NCBI RefSeq assembly: GCF_009765375.1
Contig: NZ_VTOK01000009.1
Location: 192,793 to 231,837 of the forward strand
Length of the DNA stretch: 39,045 bases
Origin: Alteribacillus sp. YIM 98480
Lineage (GTDB): Bacteria; Bacillota; Bacilli; Bacillales; Marinococcaceae
Direction: 5' to 3'
The stretch's first letter is position 1, and each line of letters begins with the position of its first letter. The notes under the pieces are model-generated. The model saw only the letters and a program-made list of their open reading frames with translations, did no database searches and was not told where the DNA came from. Of this stretch, positions 7,951 to 16,314 are shown piece after piece. A program made the position numbers and the translations under genes.

Positions 7951-8932
7951 TTTTTTTTTCTATAATTGCTTGTTTGGCTGTAATTAAGGCTAGCTTGTAA
8001 ACATCATCTGTGCTGCAGCCGCGTGATAAATCATTTACTGGTTTGTTCAACCCTTGTAGTATCGGCCCAATTGCATCGTATCCCCCAAGACGTTGAGCGA
8101 TTTTATAACCAAGGTTTCCTGATTCTAGGCTTGGGAAAATAAAAACGTTCGCTTCGCCTTGCAGCGGGGAATCAGGAGCTTTTTTTTCAGCCACAGCCGG
8201 AACAAATGCAGCATCAAATTGGAACTCTCCGTCTATAACAAGATCAGGGCGGTTTTTTTGTGCTGATTCAGTTGCTTCCGACACCTTTTTTGTTTCCATG
8301 GATGAAGCTGACCCCTTTGTTGAAAAGCTCAACATAGCCACTTTTGGATTAATATCAAACGCTTTTGCTGTTTCTGCTGTAGAAATGGCTATTTCCGCCA
8401 ATTCCTCTGCATTTGGAGAAATATTGATCGCACAGTCTGCAAATACAAATTTCTTTTCTTCCTTTACCATAATAAAAACGCCAGATGTTTTTTGAATGCC
8501 TGGTTTTGTTTTAATAATTTGCAGAGCTGGTCGAACAGTGTCCCCTGTGGAATGAGCTGCTCCGCTAACTAAACCGTCTGCATAATTTAGGTACACCAGC
8601 ATTGTTCCAAAATAATTTGGATCTTGTAATTTTTCTTTCGCACTTTCTTCTGTCTCTTTTCCTTTTCTTCGCTCCACAAAAGCAGAAACGAGTTTATCAA
8701 AGTTTTTATAAGAAGAGGGGTCGTAAATGTCCACATCTTCAAAAGAGATGCCTAAAGAGTTTGCTTTTTCCTGCACCTTGTCTTTATTTCCAACAACAAT
8801 AGGCTTAAGCATTTTATCGTGTGACAGCTTAGCCGCTGCTTTTAAAATTCTATCATCTTCCCCTTCTGGAAAAACAATGGAAGGATAGTCTGCTTTTACC
8901 TGACCTTTAATTGTTTCAAACAGGTCGCTCAC
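7931..8932 (-). CDS. pta: Phosphate acetyltransferase
   Basis: Pta makes acetyl phosphate and CoA from acetyl-CoA and phosphate, the first step of overflow acetate production. The protein has the family blocks FGTMLVYLNYADGLVSGAAH, VFADCAINI, MLSFSTKGSA and GPILQGLNKPVNDLSRGCS. I choose the GTG at 8932: AAGGAGG lies seven bases upstream, whereas the ATG at 8938 has only one base of spacing. This gives 333 residues. The C terminus runs about ten residues past the ALITAAQAL end I recall for B. subtilis, and its TGA stop lies inside the right end of the TnpB element. A cre-like site upstream suggests CcpA activation. Confidence 0.95.
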   Translation of the reverse strand: MSDLFETIKGQVKADYPSIVFPEGEDDRILKAAAKLSHDKMLKPIVVGNKDKVQEKANSLGISFEDVDIYDPSSYKNFDKLVSAFVERRKGKETEESAKEKLQDPNYFGTMLVYLNYADGLVSGAAHSTGDTVRPALQIIKTKPGIQKTSGVFIMVKEEKKFVFADCAINISPNAEELAEIAISTAETAKAFDINPKVAMLSFSTKGSASSMETKKVSEATESAQKNRPDLVIDGEFQFDAAFVPAVAEKKAPDSPLQGEANVFIFPSLESGNLGYKIAQRLGGYDAIGPILQGLNKPVNDLSRGCSTDDVYKLALITAKQAIIEKKTQLINS

Positions 8933-9199
8933 TGTCATTCCTCCTTGAATTAATCCTATATCATAAAGCGGGCTGCTCACTCATTTTTCATAAGATCATG
9001 CTCACCCATCATTCACCTGTACGTTTATTTAGACTCAGTACTTATTTTACCCCAAATAAAGCTGTATTTATCTATTTTGTTGCATGTCGTGTTTTTCATA
9101 AATAAGGATACTCCTCTTTTTTAAAAAAATAAACCAACTTGTATAAAATAACAAAAATAGAAATTTTCTAAACGGTATTCGCTTACACAACTCCCGTCT

Positions 9200-9215
9200 T
9201 TTAAAGCGTTTACAA
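9200..9215. promoter_or_regulatory. Candidate cre (CcpA) site upstream of pta
   Basis: TTTAAAGCGTTTACAA matches the cre consensus WTGNAANCGNWNNCAW with one mismatch. It lies about 270 bases before the pta start on the divergent side. CcpA is known to activate pta in B. subtilis, which makes the match credible. The pta promoter itself is not clear to me. Confidence 0.5.
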
Positions 9216-9271
9216 TGGAGTGTATATTGATCAAGTGTTAAAACAAAAATATATAAATATAATATTTCACC

Positions 9272-9287
9272 CGTTTCACGTGAAACA
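9272..9287. promoter_or_regulatory. parS site (15/16 match)
   Basis: CGTTTCACGTGAAACA differs from the Bacillus parS consensus TGTTTCACGTGAAACA only at the first base. It lies in the intergenic gap between pta and the next gene. ParB (Spo0J) would load here. The remainder of 8933-9428 is AT-rich with no further gene. Confidence 0.85.
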
Positions 9288-9428
9288 TTCTTACCCTTTT
9301 TTAAGAATTCATTTTAAAAAAGGGGACATAAAGGGTATGTGTACCTAACAAATGTTTATGCTAGTAAAAAAGTTTAGGCTCCGACATTAAAATCGAGATT
9401 TATATAAAAGACACCAGGGGGTTATTAT

Positions 9429-10382
9429 ATGGATTATGAACATCTCTTTTCTTCAATCACCTTAAGAGATACAACATTGCAAACCCGCATTTTTATGGAT
9501 TCGATGCTTGACCATCTAACAGGAAAAGATTTAGAGAAACAAGCGGATTATTATGGACAAAAATGCAAAGAAGGTATTGGTTTAATCATTATTGGAAGAG
9601 CTGAGGTTACTAAGAAAGAAAGCAGTGATTCTGATTTTTTGTCTATCACAGAAGAGAAGAGTGTAGAGCATTTCAAAAAGTTGACAGAATATGTCCATGA
9701 ATCAGGCGGAAAAATTGCTCTTCAGCTTATTGAATCAGGCGGTTCTCTTCTTCATCCTTCCCAAAGTGCCGGTCAGTATCAAATAATGCCTGAAAAAGAT
9801 ATATATAAAATGATAGAAGCATTTGCTGCAGGGGCAAAGAAGACAAAACAAGCAGGTTTTGATGCTGTAGAAATAGTAGGATCCGACGGTTACCTTATCA
9901 ATCAATTTTTATCTTCCTTATCGAACACACGGAAGGATAAATGGGGAAAAACCTTTGAAAACCGGATGCATTTTCCTTTAGCAGTAGCCAGACATGTTAG
10001 AGAATACGTTGGTGAACATTTTCCTATTATTTATCGGATACCTGGATTTACTCTTAGTCATGACAGCACAACGGAAGAAGATATTATTCATTTCGCCAAA
10101 CAACTTAAGTACTCAGGGGCAGATTTATTAAATATTGGTATTGGATGGAATGAGAAACACTCCGAACAGCCCATCGAAGTACCTGAACATAAGTTTTTAC
10201 ACCTTGCAGAGCAAATCAAATCTTATGTTTCAATTCCTGTTGGAATTACAAAACAAATGACCATGAAATCTGCAGAAGAAGCGGCAGCAAAGGGAATAAC
10301 TGATACAATATGTTTGCCGGAATCGTTTACTAATCAACAAAAATCTAACGTCAGCGAAAGAAAGTCAAACAAGAATTCTTAA
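9429..10382 (+). CDS. Degenerate old-yellow-enzyme/FadH-like TIM-barrel protein
   Basis: The 317-residue protein aligns by eye along the flavin barrel of 2,4-dienoyl-CoA reductase and NADH:flavin oxidoreductases: LFSSITLRDTTLQTRI at the start, VHESGGKIALQL, GYLINQFLSSLSNTRKDKWG and NIGIGWNEKH. Key positions differ from the family pattern as I know it. The LQLxHxGR region reads LQLIESGG. The H-x-x-H-GYL histidines read VGSDGYL. The GIGWHE motif reads GIGWNE. The C-terminal phosphate-binding ARP segment is not recognisable, and the protein stops early. It keeps an open frame with a good ribosome site (AGGGGG), so it may be a pseudoenzyme rather than a dead gene. The next gene is a crotonase, which suits an acyl-CoA context. 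Confidence 0.75.
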   Translation: MDYEHLFSSITLRDTTLQTRIFMDSMLDHLTGKDLEKQADYYGQKCKEGIGLIIIGRAEVTKKESSDSDFLSITEEKSVEHFKKLTEYVHESGGKIALQLIESGGSLLHPSQSAGQYQIMPEKDIYKMIEAFAAGAKKTKQAGFDAVEIVGSDGYLINQFLSSLSNTRKDKWGKTFENRMHFPLAVARHVREYVGEHFPIIYRIPGFTLSHDSTTEEDIIHFAKQLKYSGADLLNIGIGWNEKHSEQPIEVPEHKFLHLAEQIKSYVSIPVGITKQMTMKSAEEAAAKGITDTICLPESFTNQQKSNVSERKSNKNS

Positions 10383-10464
10383 AACGTACAGGAAAACCCC
10401 TAGTTGATGGTGTATATTACTTATTAATAAACATTTATAGGATTATTTCTTGTTAAGGAGCCTA

Positions 10465-10486
10465 GACTCGTCGTCGAGTCGTTTTT
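10465..10486 (+). terminator. Intrinsic terminator after the FadH-like gene
   Basis: The stem GACTCG-tcgt-CGAGTC (10465-10480) is followed by GTTTTT. It lies inside the long-frame extension of the next gene, so that gene should begin later, at 10567. Confidence 0.8.
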
Positions 10487-10566
10487 GCAGACACCGTCGT
10501 TTTCCTATACTATTTACCGATTACATTTTATGCGTTCTTAACAGGTCGAGAAAGGAGTTAAATGAT

Positions 10567-11304
10567 ATGAAGCAAGAAACTGTATTATATGAAAAAGAAG
10601 AGAGTATTGCTCGTATTATTTTAAATAGACCGCAAGTGAAAAACGCTTTAAATCTCCAGATGCACGAAGAATTGTTTGACTGTTTTAATGAGGCAAATAA
10701 TGATGAGAATGTAAATGTCATTATACTTCAAGGAGCCGGAGATGCTTTTTGTGCAGGTGCTGATTTAAAAAGCGTTGCGGTTAATGATACAGAACATTTT
10801 GATTATGGTTTGTATTTAAGGGAAACGTATAATCGTTTAATTTTATTTATTGCAGATATTCAAAAACCTGTTATAGCCTATTTAAATGGCATTGCTGTAG
10901 GAGCCGGGCTCAGCATTGCTCTAGCGTGTGATTTTCGTATAGCCGAGTATGACACAAAAATGGCATTGAGTTTTTTAAAAATAGGTCTTGTTCCTGATGC
11001 AGGAGCTTCTTATTTTCTCCCCCGCCTCGTCGGTCTAAGTAAAGCAATGGAGTTAGCACTCGGAGAAACGATTTCCGCAGAAGAAGCATACCGAATTAAT
11101 TTGATTACGAAAATTGGAAAACCAGATGAATTTGCACGTTCTCTTGCTTCTGTTCCACCTCAGGCTTATGGCCTAATGACCCAAAACATGAAAGAAGGGT
11201 TTGAAAAAAGTCTTGCTGATGTACTGGAAATGGAAGTTTCCGCACAAAGTCAGGCTGGGGCTACAGAAGAACACAAACAAGCTTTAAAACAATTTTTATC
11301 TTAG
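10567..11304 (+). CDS. Enoyl-CoA hydratase/isomerase family protein (PaaG-like)
   Basis: The 245-residue protein belongs to the crotonase family. The oxyanion-hole motifs are FCAGADL (about residues 60-66) and GIAVGAGLSIALACDF (about 106-121). The two glutamates of true enoyl-CoA hydratases are absent: they read serine in GAGLS and phenylalanine in ALSFLKIG. Instead there is aspartate in GLVPDAGAS, the residue used by PaaG-type isomerases. I therefore favour a double-bond isomerase acting on an acyl-CoA. The start at 10567 has AAAGGAG nine bases upstream; an earlier in-frame ATG at 10450 would include the preceding terminator. The partner substrate is unknown. Confidence 0.88.
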   Translation: MKQETVLYEKEESIARIILNRPQVKNALNLQMHEELFDCFNEANNDENVNVIILQGAGDAFCAGADLKSVAVNDTEHFDYGLYLRETYNRLILFIADIQKPVIAYLNGIAVGAGLSIALACDFRIAEYDTKMALSFLKIGLVPDAGASYFLPRLVGLSKAMELALGETISAEEAYRINLITKIGKPDEFARSLASVPPQAYGLMTQNMKEGFEKSLADVLEMEVSAQSQAGATEEHKQALKQFLS

Positions 11305-11400
11305 TTTAGCAAAGACATTAATAGCGACATAGTACAACTTATAACTTTCTACCTGAATAAAAACAGATTGACAAGGAAAAGAGTCTGCAGCTAGCTTTCT

Positions 11401-11429
11401 TTCAGTAGAAATAATGAATATGGTATAGT
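11401..11429 (+). promoter_or_regulatory. Probable hemQ promoter
   Basis: An extended -10 TGGTATAGT ends at 11429, with TTCAGT (11401-11406) 17 bases before the -10 hexamer. A stronger-looking TTGACA at 11368-11373 has only a weak -10 (TAGCTT). Either would give hemQ its own start. Confidence 0.45.
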
Positions 11430-11470
11430 GGAAGACGAAAAGATAGGTTTATTTAAAGGAGTGGTACATA

Positions 11471-12220
11471 GTGGGAGAAGCATCTCAAACACTTGATGGT
11501 TGGTTCTGTCTCCATGACTTGCGAAAAATAGACTGGGCATCCTGGAAAAAAGTTCCCAGTGAAGAACGGCAAAGTATGATCCATGAGTTTTTAAACATGC
11601 TTGAATCATGGCAGAGCGTAGAGGATAATAAAACAGGCAGCCATGCTCTGTATACGATTATCGGCCAAAAAGCTGATATTATCATGATGGTTCTTCGTCC
11701 TAATATGCAAGAATTAAATGAGGTTGAAACGGCTTTTAACAAATTAAAACTTGCAGATTATACGATCCCTTCCTATTCTTACGTTTCCGTAGTAGAGCTT
11801 GGTAACTATATGCCGCCAAAAGATGGAAGTGACCCGTTAGACAGCCCTGAAATTCGCGAAAGAATTTTTCCTACATTGCCAAAGTGGAATCATATTTGTT
11901 TTTACCCAATGGATAAAAAGCGTGAAGGCAGCGATAATTGGTATTCCCTTCCAATGAAAGATCGACGTGAATTAATGAAAGCACATGGCATGACGGGGCG
12001 AAAGTACGCAGGTAAAATAAAGCAGATTATCACAGGCTCTACCGGTCTTGATGATTGGGAATGGGGTGTAACTCTGTTTGCACACGAAGCACTTCAATTT
12101 AAAAAGCTAGTCTATGAAATGCGCTTTGATGAGGTTTCAGCCAAATACGGAGATTTTGGCCAATTTTTCGTAGGTAATATTTTACCTCCTGAAAAAGTGG
12201 AATCTTTCTTACATGTATAA
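11471..12220 (+). CDS. hemQ: Coproheme decarboxylase HemQ
   Basis: HemQ (ChdC) converts coproheme III to heme b, the last step of the coproporphyrin-dependent pathway of Gram-positive bacteria. The 249-residue length is normal. The catalytic tyrosine lies in CFYPMDKKR at residue 145 and the proximal heme histidine in [11 protein letters not shown] at residue 172, matching the numbering I recall for the Geobacillus enzyme. The [10 protein letters not shown] motif is also present. The start is GTG at 11471, with AAAGGAG nine bases upstream. It is a soluble, probably homopentameric enzyme. The gene has its own promoter and terminator and keeps the B. subtilis position near pta. Confidence 0.96.
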   Translation: MGEASQTLDGWFCLHDLRKIDWASWKKVPSEERQSMIHEFLNMLESWQSVEDNKTGSHALYTIIGQKADIIMMVLRPNMQELNEVETAFNKLKLADYTIPSYSYVSVVELGNYMPPKDGSDPLDSPEIRERIFPTLPKWNHICFYPMDKKREGSDNWYSLPMKDRRELMKAHGMTGRKYAGKIKQIITGSTGLDDWEWGVTLFAHEALQFKKLVYEMRFDEVSAKYGDFGQFFVGNILPPEKVESFLHV

Positions 12221-12238
12221 ACACCTCTATATGATATG

Positions 12239-12275
12239 AAGAGTTGATTTTCAAAAGAAAATCAGCTCTTTTTTT
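12239..12275 (+). terminator. hemQ terminator
   Basis: The stem AAGAGTTGATTTTC pairs with GAAAATCAGCTCTT around a four-base loop and is followed by a T run. Confidence 0.92.
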
Positions 12276-12347
12276 ATAGCATATGCACCAATCGAGTGAC
12301 ATACATTGAAATAGTGTGAACCGCATTTAGTTAAGGCGGGTGATTGT

Positions 12348-12434
12348 ATGGCCATGGTTCAAGCTTACACCTATGATAAATCAGCTTCTTGCTCTTTAAT
12401 AAAAGCAGAAGCGAAAGGAGTTTTTTTTCCCTGA
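12348..12434 (+). CDS. Possible 28-residue small protein
   Basis: A short frame begins MAMVQAYTYDKSASCSLIK and ends at TGA just before gerQ. A good ribosome-site-like AAGGCGGGTGAT lies a few bases upstream. No family is recognised, the coding length is very short, and its second half overlaps a hairpin (GCTTCT...AGAAGC), so it may be a leader or chance frame. Coordinates may be off by one or two bases. Confidence 0.2.
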   Translation: MAMVQAYTYDKSASCSLIKAEAKGVFFP

Positions 12435-12489
12435 TTGATTATGTGAAAGTTTATTAGTAAAAATAAGTAAATTATGAAGGAGGATAAGT

Positions 12490-12945
12490 ATGTATAGTTA
12501 CTATCCATGGTATGGTTATCCAGTTCAAGGTTACGAAACCCCCTCCCCTTATGACATGATGCGGCAAGGAAACGGCAATGGTATGTACGGATATGGGATG
12601 AACGGTATGAATGGTATGAATGGCATGAATGGCATGAATGGGATCAATGGCATTAATGGTGCGGATATGCTGCCAATAGAACAATCTTACATCGAAAACA
12701 TTTTGCGGCTGAATCGCGGAAAACCTGCAACAGTTTATATGACATTTGAAAATAATCCAGAATGGCAAGCAAGAGTCTTCCATGGAATTATAGATGAAGC
12801 CGGCCGAGATCATATTATATTAAGAGATGAACGAAATAATAAATGGTATTTACTATTAATGGTGTATTTAGACTATATTGTTTTTGATGAAGAAATTGAA
12901 TACCAGTACCCATTTGAAGACGGCCCTGGTGCTTTTCAAGAATAA
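12490..12945 (+). CDS. gerQ: Spore coat protein GerQ
   Basis: The C-terminal domain (about residues 66-147) carries the GerQ block: EQSYIENILRLNRGKPATV, YMTFENNPEWQARVFHGII and LLLMVYLDYIVFDEEIEY. In B. subtilis, GerQ is a coat protein needed to localise the lytic enzyme CwlJ, and it is cross-linked by transglutaminase through N-terminal lysines. Here the N-terminal 60 residues are tyrosine-, glycine- and asparagine-rich with seven MNG/ING repeats and no lysine, so the same cross-linking cannot occur there. GAAGGAGG precedes the ATG at 12490. It is monocistronic, ending at the hairpin at 13024. It is presumably made in the mother cell during sporulation; I did not identify a sigma-E or sigma-K promoter. 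Confidence 0.93.
   Translation: MYSYYPWYGYPVQGYETPSPYDMMRQGNGNGMYGYGMNGMNGMNGMNGMNGINGINGADMLPIEQSYIENILRLNRGKPATVYMTFENNPEWQARVFHGIIDEAGRDHIILRDERNNKWYLLLMVYLDYIVFDEEIEYQYPFEDGPGAFQE
12598..12660 (+). repeat. In-frame 9-bp tandem repeat in gerQ
   Basis: Seven consecutive 9-base units of the form ATGAAYGGN occur, the last two reading ATC/ATT for the first codon. They encode (Met-Asn-Gly)5(Ile-Asn-Gly)2. Unit gains or losses would keep the frame. Confidence 0.9.
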
Positions 12946-13023
12946 TCTCACCTTGATCAATCTTTATTAATGTTTATTTTTTCCTCATTTAGGTTATTAG
13001 AAAATATAATGTAAGTTGTAAGA

Positions 13024-13056
13024 AGCAGCGTATCCCCCGTGGCGGCGCTGCTTTTT
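13024..13056 (+). terminator. gerQ terminator
   Basis: The stem AGCAGCG (13024-13030) pairs with CGCTGCT (13046-13052) and is followed by TTTTC. Confidence 0.85.
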
Positions 13057-13085
13057 CGTTCATCCTAAAAATTTGATCATATCTC

Positions 13086-13114
13086 TTGAAAGTCAAAAAA
13101 GGTCAATGTATAAT
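13086..13114 (+). promoter_or_regulatory. clpE sigma-A promoter
   Basis: TTGAAA (13086-13091) and TATAAT (13109-13114) are separated by 17 bases, a near-consensus vegetative promoter. It is overlapped by the first CtsR operator and followed by the second. Confidence 0.85.
13091..13107 (+). promoter_or_regulatory. CtsR operator 1
   Basis: AGTCAAAAAAGGTCAAT matches the CtsR heptad repeat (RGTCAAANANRGTCAAA) except at the last base. It occupies the spacer of the clpE promoter, a position that would block RNA polymerase. Confidence 0.85.
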
Positions 13115-13124
13115 ACAACTACAA

Positions 13125-13141
13125 GGTCAAAGATAGTCAAA
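13125..13141 (+). promoter_or_regulatory. CtsR operator 2
   Basis: GGTCAAAGATAGTCAAA is a perfect CtsR site just downstream of the expected start of transcription. A further adjoining half site, AGTCAAA, lies at 13141-13147, giving three heptads in a row here. Confidence 0.9.
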
Positions 13142-13296
13142 GTCAAAGCAAAAGAATTGATCTTTATTGATGGTAGAAGTTATGATACCCATCCAAAGGA
13201 CCTTTTTAAAGAAAACCGCCTAACAGTGTAAAACAACAAACAGTTATTTTTTCTTTATAAAAACATTTACGTAAAAATAAAGGAGGTACACGTATT

Positions 13297-15453
13297 ATGA
13301 GACAATGTGAAAACTGTAAACAGCGTCAGGCACGCATTGAACTAAATATGAACCTTAATGGCCACCATCAAAAAATGCATCTATGCGACATTTGTTACCG
13401 GGAAGTCCGCAATGATATGAAACAGCCTTCTGGTTTCGGCAGCTTTGGAGGACAATCGTCCCCATTTGACCAAATGTTCAATGATATGATGAATTCTCAA
13501 ATGGGTGCCATTGCGGGCAGTGAAGGACAAGCCCAAGAAGGAAATGGACAAGGTGGAGGCTTGTTGAATGATCTAGGCAAAAATTTGTCTGATGCAGCCC
13601 GGGCAGGAATGATTGATCCAGTTATCGGACGAGACAAAGAAGTGGAACGCGTGATTGAAACATTAAATCGCCGTAATAAAAATAATCCTGTTCTTATCGG
13701 TGAGCCGGGTGTAGGTAAAACTGCGATTGCTGAAGGGCTAGCGCTGCGGATTTCAGAAGGGAATGTCCCAAACAAACTAAAAAATAAAGACATTTACTTG
13801 CTTGATGTTTCTTCCTTAGTCGCAAACACCGGCGTTCGCGGTCAATTTGAAGAACGAATGAAGCAGCTTCTAAAAGAACTGCAAGAGCGTAAAAACGTGA
13901 TCGTATTTATCGATGAAGTTCACCAGATTGTTGGAGCTGGATCAGCTGAAGGTTCTTCTGACGCCGGTAATATTATGAAACCAGCTCTTGCACGAGGAGA
14001 AATTCAAGTAATCGGTGCAACGACTCTTGCTGAATACCGTAAAATTGAAAAAGATGCGGCACTTGAACGCAGATTTCAACCAGTTATGGTGGATGAACCA
14101 AATCTTGAAGATGCTGTTGCTATCCTCCAAGGCCTGCAAGAAAACTACGAAAAATACCATCAAGTTTCTTTCACTGAGGATGCGTTAAATGCTTGTGTTC
14201 ACCTTTCTAATCGTTATATCCAGGATCGCTTCCTCCCGGATAAAGCCATTGATTTAATGGATGAAGCAGGTTCCAAAATCAACCTGGCCCATAGTGAGGA
14301 CGACGAACACGAAGTGCAAAGCCGCCTCGAACAGATTGCTGTAGAAAAAGAAAAAGCCACACAGCAAGAAGATTATGAACGAGCAGCAAAACTGCGCGAC
14401 GAAGAAGCAAAACTTCAGAAACAGTTGGAAGACGCTTCACAAAACAGTGAGAAATCAAACGAAAAAGCAATAGTTGACGTAGAAACGATTGAAAAAATAG
14501 TAGAAAACAAAACAGGCATTCCAGTACGCCGACTTCAAAAAGATGAACAACAAAAAATGAAAGATCTTCCTGAACGCCTTCGAGCAAGCGTTATAGGTCA
14601 AAACGATGCTGTCAGCAAAGTTGCACGCTCGATTCGCAGAAACCGGGCCGGCCTTAGAAAAGGAATCCGTCCTATCGGCTCCTTCCTCTTTATTGGGCCA
14701 ACAGGGGTCGGAAAAACCGAGCTTTCCAAATCTCTAGCAGAAGAAATGTTTGGAGATAGTGAAGCAATGATTCGTCTTGATATGAGTGAATATATGGAAA
14801 AACACTCTGTATCAAAGCTAATCGGTTCACCGCCCGGATATGTCGGACATGACGAAGCAGGACAGCTGACAGAACGAGTACGTCGTAAGCCATACAGCAT
14901 CATCCTTTTGGATGAAATTGAAAAAGCCCACCCTGATGTGCAGCATATGTTCCTGCAAATCATGGAAGACGGGCGTTTAACAGACAGTCAAGGACGTACA
15001 GTAAGCTTTAAAGACACGGTATTAATTATGACTTCTAATGCAGGCTCAAGCATTAAGAAAGTAACTGTTGGCTTTGGTAATAAAGAGGATGTAGAGCCAA
15101 AAATTACAGAGTCTCTGTCTGATTACTTCAAGCCAGAATTTCTGAACCGCTTTGACGGCATCATTCCTTTCAATGAACTCGGAAAAGAAGATCTTGTAAC
15201 TATCGTTGACCTTATGCTTGCTGAAATTATCGATGCAGCAGCAGAACAAAATATGCATGTTTCAGTGACAGACGAAGCTAAAGCAGTACTAGCCGAGCAA
15301 GGCTATGACCCTGCATTTGGTGCTAGACCGCTGCGCCGCGTCATTGAAGAAAAAGTTGAAGACGGTATTGCAGATCTTATGCTAGAAGAGGATGATCTTA
15401 AAGAAGTAAAAGTAATCGTTGAAAACAATGATATCGCTGTGGTTAAAGCTTAA
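13297..15453 (+). CDS. clpE: ATP-dependent Clp protease ATPase subunit ClpE
   Basis: ClpE is an HSP100 unfoldase that works with ClpP on heat-aggregated proteins. The 718-residue protein has the defining N-terminal zinc finger (C4, C7, C30, C33), a glycine/glutamine-rich linker, a first AAA+ module with GEPGVGKT (residues 135-142) and VIFIDEVH, a UVR-like coiled coil ([16 protein letters not shown], about 355-370) and a second AAA+ module with GPTGVGKTE and [12 protein letters not shown]. The end carries the ClpB-type D2 small domain ([16 protein letters not shown]). AAAGGAGGT precedes the ATG. Two CtsR operators show control by the class III heat-shock repressor. It is monocistronic with its own terminator. 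Confidence 0.97.
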   Translation: MRQCENCKQRQARIELNMNLNGHHQKMHLCDICYREVRNDMKQPSGFGSFGGQSSPFDQMFNDMMNSQMGAIAGSEGQAQEGNGQGGGLLNDLGKNLSDAARAGMIDPVIGRDKEVERVIETLNRRNKNNPVLIGEPGVGKTAIAEGLALRISEGNVPNKLKNKDIYLLDVSSLVANTGVRGQFEERMKQLLKELQERKNVIVFIDEVHQIVGAGSAEGSSDAGNIMKPALARGEIQVIGATTLAEYRKIEKDAALERRFQPVMVDEPNLEDAVAILQGLQENYEKYHQVSFTEDALNACVHLSNRYIQDRFLPDKAIDLMDEAGSKINLAHSEDDEHEVQSRLEQIAVEKEKATQQEDYERAAKLRDEEAKLQKQLEDASQNSEKSNEKAIVDVETIEKIVENKTGIPVRRLQKDEQQKMKDLPERLRASVIGQNDAVSKVARSIRRNRAGLRKGIRPIGSFLFIGPTGVGKTELSKSLAEEMFGDSEAMIRLDMSEYMEKHSVSKLIGSPPGYVGHDEAGQLTERVRRKPYSIILLDEIEKAHPDVQHMFLQIMEDGRLTDSQGRTVSFKDTVLIMTSNAGSSIKKVTVGFGNKEDVEPKITESLSDYFKPEFLNRFDGIIPFNELGKEDLVTIVDLMLAEIIDAAAEQNMHVSVTDEAKAVLAEQGYDPAFGARPLRRVIEEKVEDGIADLMLEEDDLKEVKVIVENNDIAVVKA

Positions 15454-15468
15454 CAAAGGAAAACAGAA

Positions 15469-15507
15469 GGGTGTCCCAAACACAAACGGGGCATCCTCTT
15501 ATGTTTT
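15469..15507 (+). terminator. clpE terminator
   Basis: GGGTGTCCC (15469-15477) pairs, with two G-U pairs, with GGGGCATCC (15488-15496) and is followed by a T-rich stretch. Confidence 0.7.
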
Positions 15508-15682
15508 AGTATTTGCCCGTTAATAGATTGAAAGATAGTATTCACACAGGAAGACTTAAATGTTTCAGTATTTAAAACGTCATAAAACGTACATTGTTGT
15601 CTATCACCTCGCATGCTATGCTATATGTTGTAATTAAAATATAAAGAGGTACTTTAGATACGAAGATGAGGTGATGAAAGCC

Positions 15683-16006
15683 GTGATGTCTTCTGCCATA
15701 GGAAAATTACGAGTAATCGGCATGTTAGAGGGTATATCTTTTTTGCTTCTTTTGTTTTTAGCGATGCCGCTTAAATACGGCGCAGGAATGGATATGGCCG
15801 TTACTATTGCCGGGTCGGTTCATGGAGCTTTGTTTATTTTATATATCGCAGCTGTTATTTTCGTCTGGATTCAGCGGCGCTGGACTTTTTTGAGAGCTAT
15901 TATTGCAATGACTGTGTCTGTTATTCCATTTGGTCCGTTTGTGTTTGATAAAAGTTTGCGTCGTGAACAAGAAACAGGTATAGCTTCTGATTCTGTTACA
16001 GGGTAG
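15683..16006 (+). CDS. DUF3817 small membrane protein
   Basis: This is a roughly 107-residue protein with three hydrophobic segments. The DUF3817 pattern is clear: GKLRVIGMLEGISFLLLLFL, then AMPLKYGAG, then GSVHGALFILYIAAV and IPFGPFVFDKSL near the end. It should lie in the cytoplasmic membrane; the function is unknown. Several starts are possible: GTG 15671, ATG 15674, GTG 15683 and ATG 15686. I use 15683 because GAGGTGAT at 15668-15675 is then at a workable distance. It is followed by a good terminator, so it is probably a single-gene unit. Confidence 0.8.
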   Translation: MMSSAIGKLRVIGMLEGISFLLLLFLAMPLKYGAGMDMAVTIAGSVHGALFILYIAAVIFVWIQRRWTFLRAIIAMTVSVIPFGPFVFDKSLRREQETGIASDSVTG

Positions 16007-16023
16007 AGAAAAGAAGTTATGGA

Positions 16024-16062
16024 AAGAGACTGGTCAGTAAGAGGTATTGATCAGTCTTTTTT
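16024..16062 (+). terminator. Terminator of the DUF3817 gene
   Basis: GACTGGTCA (16028-16036) pairs with TGATCAGTC (16048-16056) with one G-U pair and is followed by TTTTTT. Confidence 0.9.
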
Positions 16063-16071
16063 ATACTGTTT

Positions 16072-16150
16072 AGAAAAACTCGGCTTGCCACCCGCTCCTA
16101 TGGGCGAAAACGCAGTTTTGCTTATACTTTGATCTTTTAGAAGTTTAAAC
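16072..16150. repeat. Hairpin intergenic repeat, copy 4 (family C, divergent)
   Basis: It starts TTAGAAAAACTCGGCTTGCC like the other copies, then diverges (GGGCGAAAACGCAGTTTTGC). It sits between the DUF3817 terminator and the DUF368 gene. The rest of 16151-16314 shows no gene. Confidence 0.5.
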
Positions 16151-16314
16151 CAAAGTATAAAAAATGATCCGTAAATAGCACAGGCTGCCGCTATCTTCGG
16201 TCCCAATGTTTTCTAACAGCATACCTTGTCCTATGCTGCATATAAATCTGGTAAGATGAAATATGAACAAACCATGCAAATAAGATTTATTAAAGATACT
16301 AAAGGTGATACTTA

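Noticed and set aside
10450-10566. Longer N terminus for the crotonase gene
   Set aside because: It contains the terminator at 10465-10486 and does not resemble the family.
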